From Rhodanobacter sp. (GTDB lineage: Bacteria > Pseudomonadota > Gammaproteobacteria > Xanthomonadales > Rhodanobacteraceae), in the NCBI GenBank assembly GCA_027307195.1, contig DAHUXL010000016.1, positions 1-64,000 on the forward strand: DNA of 64,000 bases. The letters are read 5' to 3'. Position numbers and translations under genes: made by a program. A model generated the notes under the pieces. It did no database searches, was not told the origin of the DNA, and worked only from the letters and a program-made list of their open reading frames with translations. Numbering within the stretch: the stretch's first letter is position 1; the number at the start of each line of letters is the position of its first letter. This document shows positions 56,082 to 64,000 of the stretch, piece after piece.

Positions 56082-57747
56082 GGCTGCATTCGGAATGCAG
56101 CAGAGCGCGCAGATTCTCTGCCAGACGCAAGCTCAAGGCGACAATGGTGAACGTCGGGAATGCCCAGCCTCCCGTGGGGAAGACCGAGCTGCCGGCAATA
56201 TGCAGGTTGTCGATGCCATGCACCCGGCAGTGGCGATCGACCACGCCCTGTTCCGGATTGTCGGACATTCGCGTCGTGCCCAGATGATGCGCCGTGCCGT
56301 GTACTTGCGGGGTTGCATCGATATTACCGCTGAGCCACGGGTCGAGCTGAAACGTTCCGCCACATGCGCCCGCAAGCTCGCTGCCGAAAAGCGTAGCGGC
56401 GGTTCGGTAGGTATGCCGATCGAGTGGAGTAAGTCGCCAGTCCACGCAGACCTTGCGCTTTCCCAGGGCATCAACCTCGGTGCCCAGGGTGATACGACTG
56501 TCCGGATTGGGTGCCTGTTCGAAAAATCCGATCAGATCGACCTGCTTGCTCTTCACGGTCGGCTTGTCGACCAGCCGGTGCGCGAATGCCTTGACGATGT
56601 CGCCCACGCCCAAGCCCAGTCGCAAGGCCAGCATGCCAATGCTTTCCTTGGTTGCCGTTGTGTCAGAGCTGCTGGGCGGCCCATTTTCCAGTGCCTTACA
56701 TAACCGCGCCTCCAGCATCGAACCTTCGTCCAGCACTGGCGGGCGCAATGCCGCGCGAAAGTCGCGCAAGGCTTGTATCCCCTTGGGCACGGCTCCTTCC
56801 ACCGCGAACGGATGGACACGTCCGCTAAGAAGCTGGTGTGTTCGCTGGACTTCGCTAGACAGGCCTATCTCGGGAGATGCGGGTGCTCGGCCTTTGCCAA
56901 GATTCCGGTCGTAGGGGCGGGTGAGGCGATCGGGCGTGTCCGTCACGACGGTGCCCAATCTACCGCTAGGATGATCCATGAAGTAGCGCCCCACCAGATC
57001 CCGATCGTTGCCAAGTCCGTGCGAGACGACGGAGTCAGACAACAACAGCAGACGTGCATTTTCGATTCCACCCGAAGCAAGCACATAGTGTCGTGCGCAT
57101 ACCACACCCGTGCGCCCATCGAGCGCGCCAATGCGCGCCTGAGAGACAGCGGAGCCAGCGGGGAAGGGCACCAGTTCGAGGAGATTGGCGTGCAGCAGGA
57201 CCTTGATGTTCGTGGCCTGGTCGAGCTCATCCCGATACGTCTGGCCGAACAGAATCGGGCTGCGGGCAAAGACCTGATTGACCAGCTTGTCGGCATCGAG
57301 GGCGAGCGGTGGACGCGCCAGCGGACTGAGGAACGAGCCATCGGCAAAGTCATGCGAGTCGAGATGGCAATAGGATCGCGCGCTCGCGTAATACGGCTCG
57401 AGGTCATCGTACGAAAGTGGCCAGCCGCTATGCGGAACCCAGTCCCGATGGCTCATGTCATGCCGGCCCAATGGTATGCAGCCGCCACCCCAGAGGGTGC
57501 AACTGCCGCCGAATACCCGCATGCGGGACGTGCCGGGGTCAAACGGGGGGCAACCGACCGAAGTGCCTTCGTACAGGGCCTGGTTCCTTTCCTCCCCGGA
57601 GAGTCCGCCGCTTTCGACGAGGCATACGCTTATCGATGTCCCGATGAACGTGCGTGCGATGGCAATACCGGCCGCACCCGCGCCAACAATGCACAGGTCT
57701 GCCTCCACATCGGCCGGAGTCGCCCCATCCAGATAGTCGATGATCAT
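56068..57747 (-). CDS. GMC-family FAD-dependent oxidoreductase
   Basis: 559 residues from the ATG at 57747. The FAD dinucleotide motif is CIVGAGAAGIAIA, the substrate region has GGSCTLWGGGC, and the C-terminal GMC motif is HHLGTTRMSDNP followed by HIAGSSVFPTGG. It would oxidise an alcohol, either a sugar hydroxyl or a hydroxylated peptide. Co-transcribed with the phosphopantetheinyl transferase, which suggests action on the NRPS-PKS product. Substrate unknown. Confidence 0.88.
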   Translation of the reverse strand: MIIDYLDGATPADVEADLCIVGAGAAGIAIARTFIGTSISVCLVESGGLSGEERNQALYEGTSVGCPPFDPGTSRMRVFGGSCTLWGGGCIPLGRHDMSHRDWVPHSGWPLSYDDLEPYYASARSYCHLDSHDFADGSFLSPLARPPLALDADKLVNQVFARSPILFGQTYRDELDQATNIKVLLHANLLELVPFPAGSAVSQARIGALDGRTGVVCARHYVLASGGIENARLLLLSDSVVSHGLGNDRDLVGRYFMDHPSGRLGTVVTDTPDRLTRPYDRNLGKGRAPASPEIGLSSEVQRTHQLLSGRVHPFAVEGAVPKGIQALRDFRAALRPPVLDEGSMLEARLCKALENGPPSSSDTTATKESIGMLALRLGLGVGDIVKAFAHRLVDKPTVKSKQVDLIGFFEQAPNPDSRITLGTEVDALGKRKVCVDWRLTPLDRHTYRTAATLFGSELAGACGGTFQLDPWLSGNIDATPQVHGTAHHLGTTRMSDNPEQGVVDRHCRVHGIDNLHIAGSSVFPTGGWAFPTFTIVALSLRLAENLRALLHSECSHAVP

Positions 57748-57832
57748 TCCGCATCCCCCAAACGCCCACGCCATGATTTCGTTGTGTCATTTCAACGTTG
57801 AATCATCGTGCCTTGGCATTCGAGGCATGCCA

Positions 57833-58843
57833 CTACACGTTGTAATACTCGCGGTACCAGTTCACGAAGTTGGCGATGCCCGTGTCTACCGAAACCTTGG
57901 GCGCATACCCGACCGCACGGATCAGTTCCGACACATCCGCCTCGGTATCGGGTACGTCGCCCGCCTGCAAGGGCAGCATTTCCATCTGCGCCTTGCGGCC
58001 GAGACATTGCTCCAATACCTCGATGTAGCGCAACAACTCCACCGGCTCTGCATTGCCGATGTTATACAGCCGGTAAGGTGCGACGCCGCTGCTGGCCGGA
58101 TCGGGGGCATTCCCATTCCAGCGGTCGTCCTTGCCCGGCAGGGTATCCAGCGCGCGGATCACGCCTTCCACGATGTCGTCCACGTACGTAAAGCTGCGCT
58201 TGTGTCGACCATGATTGAACACCTTGATCGGCTCGCCGGCCAGAATCGCCTTGGTAAACAGGAACAGCGCCATATCCGGGCGACCCCACGGGCCGTAGAC
58301 CGTGAAGAAGCGCAGCCCCGTGCACGGGATGCCGTACAGATGCGCATAACTGTGCGCCATCTGCTCGTTGGCTTTCTTGGAGGCGGCGTAGAGGGTCAGC
58401 GGGTGTTCGGTGGATTGATGCTCGGAAAACGGCATCGCGGTGTTGGCGCCATACACCGAACTGGTGGAAGCGAATACCAGGTGTTCCACATCGTGCTGGC
58501 GGCAACCTTCCAGAACATGCAGAAAACCGGTGACGTTGCTGGCCACGTAGATATGCGGATTTTCGGCGGCGTAGCGCACGCCAGCCTGTGCCGCCAGATT
58601 GATCACTCGCTGCGGCTTGTGCGAGGCGAAGGCGCTTTCCACGGCCACGCGATCGGCCAGGTCGGCATGGATATGCGTATAGCGCGGGTGGGTCATGAAA
58701 CGCGCCAGCCGCGCCTTCTTCAGGTTGACGTCGTAGTAGTCATTGAGGCTGTCGAAACCGATGACCTCATCGCCGCGCTCAAGCAGTTTCAGCGCGACAT
58801 GTGAACCGATGAAACCGGCGGTACCGGTAACGAGCACTTTCAT
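57833..58843 (-). CDS. NAD-dependent epimerase, UDP-glucuronate 4-epimerase (CapI/LpsL) type
   Basis: 336-residue short-chain epimerase: [34 protein letters not shown] (typical of UDP-uronic acid epimerases) and YAASKKANE with the Tyr/Lys pair. It converts UDP-GlcA or UDP-GlcNAcA to the galacto form. It lies 15 bp after the UDP-sugar dehydrogenase gene, so the two probably act in series. Confidence 0.92.
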   Translation of the reverse strand: MKVLVTGTAGFIGSHVALKLLERGDEVIGFDSLNDYYDVNLKKARLARFMTHPRYTHIHADLADRVAVESAFASHKPQRVINLAAQAGVRYAAENPHIYVASNVTGFLHVLEGCRQHDVEHLVFASTSSVYGANTAMPFSEHQSTEHPLTLYAASKKANEQMAHSYAHLYGIPCTGLRFFTVYGPWGRPDMALFLFTKAILAGEPIKVFNHGRHKRSFTYVDDIVEGVIRALDTLPGKDDRWNGNAPDPASSGVAPYRLYNIGNAEPVELLRYIEVLEQCLGRKAQMEMLPLQAGDVPDTEADVSELIRAVGYAPKVSVDTGIANFVNWYREYYNV

Positions 58844-58858
58844 GGCATGAAATCCTGT

Positions 58859-60136
<1,278 letters not shown>

Positions 60137-60296
60137 ACGGTCATCCTGGTCGTTTCAGATAGATGCCCGCTGTGGCAGGTCATTCCGGTTGACGAAAATA
60201 CTGAATCAACTGCATTTGCCAATCAACGTCCCGATGACAAGCCGACAGAAGTCAGCAACCGTGAAAGCGTGTCTGATGGCCAGCGCAGCATCACAC

Positions 60297-60315
60297 ATTG
60301 GGTCCAATAATTGGA
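60297..60315. promoter_or_regulatory. alternating ATTGG/CCAAT inverted repeats upstream of the uronic-acid genes
   Basis: ATTGG-GT-CCAAT-A-ATTGG: two overlapping palindromes (60297-60308 and 60303-60315) in the 205-bp gap before the dehydrogenase gene. It is a candidate operator for an unknown regulator; no hexamers are clearly placed. Confidence 0.4.
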
Positions 60316-60341
60316 TATCCGGTCAGCCTCTCGGTGTCCGG

Positions 60342-61175
60342 CTACTGCAGGAAGGCCAGTGCCTGCGCGCAGGATTGATCGATCTTGAGGCTCAGCAGTG
60401 GATCGGCGCGGGTGTGGCCGATGTTCACCGCAGCGATCGGTTTGCCGGCCCGAGCCGCCGCATGGGCAAAGCGGTAGCCGGAATACACCATCAGCGACGA
60501 ACCAACCACCAGCATCGCATCGGCATCGTGCAAGGCCTGCATGCCGGCAGCCACCCGCTCGCGCGGCACGTTTTCGCCGAAGAACACCACGTCCGGTTTC
60601 AGCAGGCCGGCGCAATGCGGGCAGGACGGCACCTGGAAACGGGAGAAATCCTGCCCGTCCAGATCCGCGTCGCCGTCCGGCGCATCCGCCGCATCGAGAT
60701 CCGTCCAGGCCGGATTCAACCGCAACAACGCGGCCTGGAAATCCGTGCGCGAGATGCGTTGTTCGCAGGCGAGGCAGCGCACATGATCCAGTCGTCCGTG
60801 CAGGTCGACCACGTTTTCGCTGCCGGCAGCCTGATGCAGTCGGTCGACGTTCTGGGTCAGCAGCAGGGTGAGCTTGCCTCGCTGTTCCAGCCGGGCGAGG
60901 GCGTGATGGGTCGCATTCGGCTGGGCCTGTCCGAAGCGTCGCCAGCCGATCAGACTGCGGGCCCAGTAGCGCTGGCGCGTTGCCAGTTCGCCAACGAATG
61001 CCTGGAAGGTCACCGGCTGCGGGCGCTTCCAGCCGCCATTGACATCGCGGTAATCGGGAATGCCCGAATCCGTGCTGCACCCGGCCCCGGTCAGCACGAA
61101 CAGGCGCCGATGCGCCGCCACGAATTCGGGCAACGCCGCAGCGCTTGTGGATACCTCAAAGGCTTGAGATGACAT
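60342..61175 (-). CDS. NAD-dependent protein deacylase (sirtuin)
   Basis: 277 residues. NAD-binding GAGCSTDSGIPDYR, catalytic VDLHGRL histidine, TQNVDRLH, and a four-cysteine zinc site (CLAC and CPHC). It removes acyl groups from lysines in the cytoplasm with NAD cleavage. It is upstream of and separate from the EPS operon. Confidence 0.95.
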   Translation of the reverse strand: MSSQAFEVSTSAAALPEFVAAHRRLFVLTGAGCSTDSGIPDYRDVNGGWKRPQPVTFQAFVGELATRQRYWARSLIGWRRFGQAQPNATHHALARLEQRGKLTLLLTQNVDRLHQAAGSENVVDLHGRLDHVRCLACEQRISRTDFQAALLRLNPAWTDLDAADAPDGDADLDGQDFSRFQVPSCPHCAGLLKPDVVFFGENVPRERVAAGMQALHDADAMLVVGSSLMVYSGYRFAHAAARAGKPIAAVNIGHTRADPLLSLKIDQSCAQALAFLQ

Positions 61176-61217
61176 GTCGCCCTTATGGCATTCCGCTGCA
61201 TGGATTGCCAGCAGCGG

Positions 61218-61766
61218 TCACGGTGCCGTGGCAATCCGACTGGGGGTTCTGCCGACCAGTTGCAGCCGCAGTCCCCATGGCGCCATGAAGTTCACCACCG
61301 TCTGACCGGCATGTGGGCCGGCTGTCAGTGTGACCGGTACCCCGATCACCTGGACACCTTCGTGTCGCAACCAGCGATCAGCATGCGTCACATTGTCGGC
61401 AGCGAATGTGATCGGCTCACTGCCGTGATCCGCTGCATGGCGTGCCGGGGCAGGGGAGTGCATCCCGCGAGCATCGAACAATTCGACGACCGTGCCCGAA
61501 TCGCAGAGCAGCAGTCGGGAAGTGGGCTGGGCATCGCGTATGGCATGGCCGGCACGCGTGCTTTCAGGCGATTCGTTGCCGGCGAGCGGGTCGACCGGCT
61601 CGCAATTCAGGATGTTGCGGAAGAACACCGTGGCCTGTTGCAGGTCGGGGACGCCGATGGTCACGTAGTCGTTGTCATGAACGCTCGCGGCGTAACCACT
61701 GAAGGACGCGCTGGCCATGGCGAGCAGCAGCCCACCAGTCAGCATGGAAAGAAAGAATTTGCGCAT
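61218..61766 (-). CDS. secreted VOC/glyoxalase-fold protein
   Basis: 182 residues. A signal peptide (MRKFFLSMLTGGLLLAMASASFSGYA) precedes one VOC domain (DNDYVTIGVPDLQQATVFFRNIL; NFMAPWGLRLQLVG). Periplasmic or secreted versions are less common than cytoplasmic ones. Metal ligands are not obvious, so the reaction is unknown. Confidence 0.82.
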   Translation of the reverse strand: MRKFFLSMLTGGLLLAMASASFSGYAASVHDNDYVTIGVPDLQQATVFFRNILNCEPVDPLAGNESPESTRAGHAIRDAQPTSRLLLCDSGTVVELFDARGMHSPAPARHAADHGSEPITFAADNVTHADRWLRHEGVQVIGVPVTLTAGPHAGQTVVNFMAPWGLRLQLVGRTPSRIATAP

Positions 61767-61790
61767 GACCCGGCACTCGTAATCTTACTG

Positions 61791-61807
61791 GTGTCCTATA
61801 TGGACAC
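61791..61807. promoter_or_regulatory. palindrome upstream of the VOC gene
   Basis: GTGTCC-TATAT-GGACAC, a perfect 17-bp inverted repeat 24 bp before the ATG at 61766. The TATAT centre may double as a -10 region. It is probably an operator; the regulator is not in the window. Confidence 0.45.
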
Positions 61808-62335
61808 GATGCGCTCCGTCTGAAGTGCCGTCAGGCGACCACCGTGTTTCCCTGTGTGAACGGTCGCTGTTGCGTCAACCCCAGAGGCTGGTGTCTCGTT
61901 GGTCGTTCATCAGCGGAAACAGAACGGTCGTGTGAAGACGCTTTATCCATGCCATCGTCGTCACCATACTTTCTGCCACGCACACAGACCGGCGAGCGTT
62001 GCCTGAAACCCAGGCAGTTGATCCTCCGGTCACTCCATATCGTCACGGGACTGCCAGGATGAAGCGCCATCTCAATTCACTGTTGCAACGCAAGCGAACC
62101 GAATTCGAAGGTGCCAGAGGCACCCATCGTTCGCCGCGATTTAATGTTCCCGACAAGGCAGACACCGTCGAATTGAAGGACGGTTACGACTGGCTGGCCA
62201 TCATCAAGGGGGCACGGGCGTCAGTTCGAACGCACTGAAAAACCGCAGGGCGGGCTGCGGGCGTCATCCGCGACTTGTTCGGCAGGTAGACGTCCCGATG
62301 CATCTTGGGGAATGCCTTGCCCACCATGCCGATAT
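61808..62335. other. gene-poor stretch
   Basis: About 530 bp with no convincing conserved gene. A minus-strand frame (61831-62070) and a plus-strand frame (62059-62238) are open, but neither resembles a known family. No terminator or promoter is clear. Confidence 0.4.
62059..62238 (+). CDS. small hypothetical protein
   Basis: 59 codons beginning MKRHLNSLLQRKRTEFEG, charged, with no recognised domain and only a weak ribosome site (CAGG). It may be a chance ORF. Confidence 0.25.
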   Translation: MKRHLNSLLQRKRTEFEGARGTHRSPRFNVPDKADTVELKDGYDWLAIIKGARASVRTH

Positions 62336-62827
62336 CTATCGGCAGACCAGAACCGGAATCGTGCTTTGCAGCAAGACCTTTTGCGTCTCGCTGCCCAGCA
62401 TCAGCCGGTTCAAACCATGCCAGCCATGGGTGGCCATGACGATGAGGTCGCAATGATGTTCATTGACGGCTTCCAGTATGGCCTGATGGGGACGTTCACC
62501 GAAAGCGTAGCGGCATTCGCAGGGCACCTGTGCGGTCTTGGCCAACGCTTTGGCTCTGTCCAGATGGCGCGAGGCGCTTTGCACGGCTTGCTGGCTGTAA
62601 CTCAGCTCGGCCGTGGCAAGAAGTTCAGCCATATACGCAATGGAATTGAAAGGCGGCACTACGTGCAATGCCAGTACCCTGGCACCGAATGTCTTGGCCA
62701 GCTCCAGACCCATGTTGAAGGCCCGCAATGACAGATCGGATCCATCGATCGGGAGTAGCAAATGCTGAAACAATGCTTTCTGCTGCCTGTCGGTGGGTTC
62801 CCGACTCAAAGCAGTTGCAATGGACAT
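62336..62827 (-). CDS. universal stress protein (UspA family)
   Basis: 163 residues. LLLPIDGSDLSLRAF at the N-terminus and the ATP-binding signature GWHGLNRLMLGSETQKVL near the end, of the G-2x-G-9x-G(S/T) type. An N-terminal extension of about 20 residues precedes the domain. The upstream region carries an FNR/ANR-like box, consistent with induction at low oxygen. Confidence 0.93.
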   Translation of the reverse strand: MSIATALSREPTDRQQKALFQHLLLPIDGSDLSLRAFNMGLELAKTFGARVLALHVVPPFNSIAYMAELLATAELSYSQQAVQSASRHLDRAKALAKTAQVPCECRYAFGERPHQAILEAVNEHHCDLIVMATHGWHGLNRLMLGSETQKVLLQSTIPVLVCR

Positions 62828-62910
62828 GGGTAGAGCCCTCAGCGTCTTGAAATGTCACGCCGGCAACCGGGCGCGTTAAGTTCATGATGGCTGATGCGTC
62901 TGCCTTGATA

Positions 62911-62924
62911 TTGATCGGGGTCAA
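62911..62924 (-). promoter_or_regulatory. FNR/ANR-type box for the minus-strand usp gene
   Basis: TTGAT-CGGG-GTCAA, nine of ten conserved bases of TTGAT-N4-ATCAA. A CATCAT -10-like hexamer (62889-62884) lies about 31 bp away, and the ATG at 62827 is about 50 bp beyond the predicted start. Geometry fits class II activation. Confidence 0.6.
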
Positions 62925-62964
62925 GTTGCTGAGTAGTGCAGGAGAAGGCCAGTGGAATGGTCAG

Positions 62965-62978
62965 TTGATCAAGATCAA
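62965..62978 (+). promoter_or_regulatory. perfect FNR/ANR box for the plus-strand stress genes
   Basis: TTGAT-CAAG-ATCAA matches the FNR/ANR consensus at all ten conserved bases. With the box centred at -41.5 the start would be near 63013, 46 bp before the ATG at 63059. The -10 (TAGCCT, 63001-63006) is weak, as expected of activator-dependent promoters. Confidence 0.75.
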
Positions 62979-63058
62979 CCGGCATGTTCTCCGATCCGCG
63001 TAGCCTGCAATAAGTGAAAGGGCTCAAGCGTGAGCACCCAGTAAATGGAGGAGAATGT

Positions 63059-63268
63059 ATGTCGCTCAGCACTCTCCACCAACCTGCAGAGGCCATGCGG
63101 GATACCCCGCATACCTGGGTTGAAAGGATGCCCTGGGTTGAGGTGCCTGCAGACGGATCGGGGACGCCTTTCCTTCCAACCCGACCCGAAGATTGCGTCG
63201 ATACCCGTGATTTCGTCAGGCGACTGTCGCCTGACGTACAGCGCATCCTCAGCGAGCATCCGCCGTGA
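63059..63268 (+). CDS. small hypothetical protein under FNR/ANR box
   Basis: 69 residues (MSLSTLHQPAEAMRDTPHTWVERMPW), with a strong GGAGGAG ribosome site before the ATG at 63059. Tryptophan- and proline-rich, with no recognised domain. It is the first gene downstream of a perfect FNR/ANR box and is probably co-expressed with the following universal stress gene. Confidence 0.6.
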   Translation: MSLSTLHQPAEAMRDTPHTWVERMPWVEVPADGSGTPFLPTRPEDCVDTRDFVRRLSPDVQRILSEHPP

Positions 63269-63427
63269 ATCACACGCTGCTGTGCGGGTCGGTACCGGAT
63301 TTTGCGCATCGAGGCAGATGTCGTGAGCGAAACGACGATCGTGGATCGAGAGCAAGAACCGCGGATGTCGAGTGCACCGGGTACTCCGGAAACTTCCTGG
63401 GAAGTCCGCCATGCATGGAGGGACATC

Positions 63428-64000
63428 ATGGCTGAAATACTGGAGACGGCGATTGCCGACAGGTCGAAACTGCACGTGCATGGCGCGATGGCGATTCCAA
63501 ATATCGTGGCGTTTCTGACATCAGGTACCCCGTGGAGTCCCGCCGCGGCAATGGGCGCTTCGCTGGCTTCGCGTCACGGGTCTGTGCTGACCGGCTGCTT
63601 CATCGACCCTATTCTGCGCGACTTCAGCGTGTCGGATATCGAGTCCACGATCCCGACGCTGGCTCAAGACGACGTGCTTTTCGACACGCCGAGCGCAACC
63701 GACTTCATCGCCTTTGCCAGGCGGAACGACGTGGCCGAGACGAACTGGGCTGTCGTGCAGGCAGATGTCGAAGACGCCATCACGCAGCTTGCCGCCTGGC
63801 ATGATCTGGCGGTAGTCGAAAGCAGCATGATGGAAGTGCATGAGTTGCTCACCTTCCTGACGCATCTCTTGTGGAGCTGCCGATTGCCCTGCATCCTCCT
63901 GCCGAAGCTGTGCACGGACCTGCCACCCTTCGAGCGCATCGTCGTCGGCTGGAACGGCAGTCCTCAGGCCATCCGCGCGATTCACGCAGCGATGCCATTT
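63428..64000 (+). CDS. universal stress protein-like, 3' end outside window
   Basis: Reads open from the ATG at 63428 (GGAGG 6 bp upstream) to the window end. An N-terminal half of UspA-like fold (AAAMGASLASRHGSVLTGCFIDPIL, WHDLAVVESSMMEVHELL) is followed by FERIVVGWNGSPQAIRAIHAAMPF, the start of a second USP domain, so this is a tandem-USP protein. An in-frame GTG at 63323 would add 35 residues but has no ribosome site. The frame runs off the edge. Confidence 0.75.
   Translation, partial: MAEILETAIADRSKLHVHGAMAIPNIVAFLTSGTPWSPAAAMGASLASRHGSVLTGCFIDPILRDFSVSDIESTIPTLAQDDVLFDTPSATDFIAFARRNDVAETNWAVVQADVEDAITQLAAWHDLAVVESSMMEVHELLTFLTHLLWSCRLPCILLPKLCTDLPPFERIVVGWNGSPQAIRAIHAAMPF

Overview
The window (64 kb, GC-rich) looks like a chromosomal segment of a gammaproteobacterium of the Xanthomonadales, most likely the Rhodanobacter/Dyella/Frateuria group. 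This rests on the run ndk-rlmN-pilF-rodZ-yfgM-bamB-der, the GumB/GumC-like export genes, a Clp/CRP-like site and ANR/FNR boxes. The genus is an inference.

Region 1 (1-15.4 kb) is conserved housekeeping sequence. It starts with a FadN-type beta-oxidation enzyme (cut by the window edge) behind a PsrA-like TetR regulator that has a perfect 16-bp palindrome at its own promoter. Then come ndk, rlmN, pilF, rodZ, yfgM, bamB, der, a GNAT acetyltransferase, folD, guaB, guaA and tadA.

Region 2 (15.5-25.9 kb, plus strand) is an exopolysaccharide operon: outer-membrane export lipoprotein, Wzz/GumC-like chain-length protein, a tyrosine-kinase-like protein with a degenerate P-loop, a beta-barrel protein, two alpha/beta hydrolases, galE, a secreted toroid-type carbohydrate-active protein and a Wzx flippase. 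Several proteins resemble families known from exosortase-A (XrtA/PEP-CTERM) loci, but no exosortase or PEP-CTERM protein is visible.

Region 3 (25.9-60.1 kb, mostly minus strand) converges on region 2. It holds four glycosyltransferases, an O-antigen polymerase/ligase, two NodB-like deacetylases (one only distantly similar), a CapK-like adenylating enzyme, a GNAT/FemAB-like acyltransferase, an initiating sugar transferase and two nucleotide-sugar enzymes. In its middle lies a 12.3-kb hybrid NRPS-PKS pair. The first protein is [C remnant]-A-PCP-KS-AT-ACP-aminotransferase and the second is C-A-PCP-C-PCP. Around it are two JmjC/cupin oxygenase-like proteins, a TIGR04325-like methyltransferase, an Sfp-type phosphopantetheinyl transferase and a GMC oxidoreductase. 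There is no thioesterase. The order suggests that a small beta-amino-containing peptide is made together with, and perhaps attached to, a surface polysaccharide. This is the most unusual system in the window.

Region 4 (60.3-64 kb) holds a sirtuin, a secreted glyoxalase-fold protein, two universal stress proteins (one cut by the edge) and a small protein. The divergent promoter region between the stress genes carries two FNR/ANR-type boxes, each placed for activation of one side.
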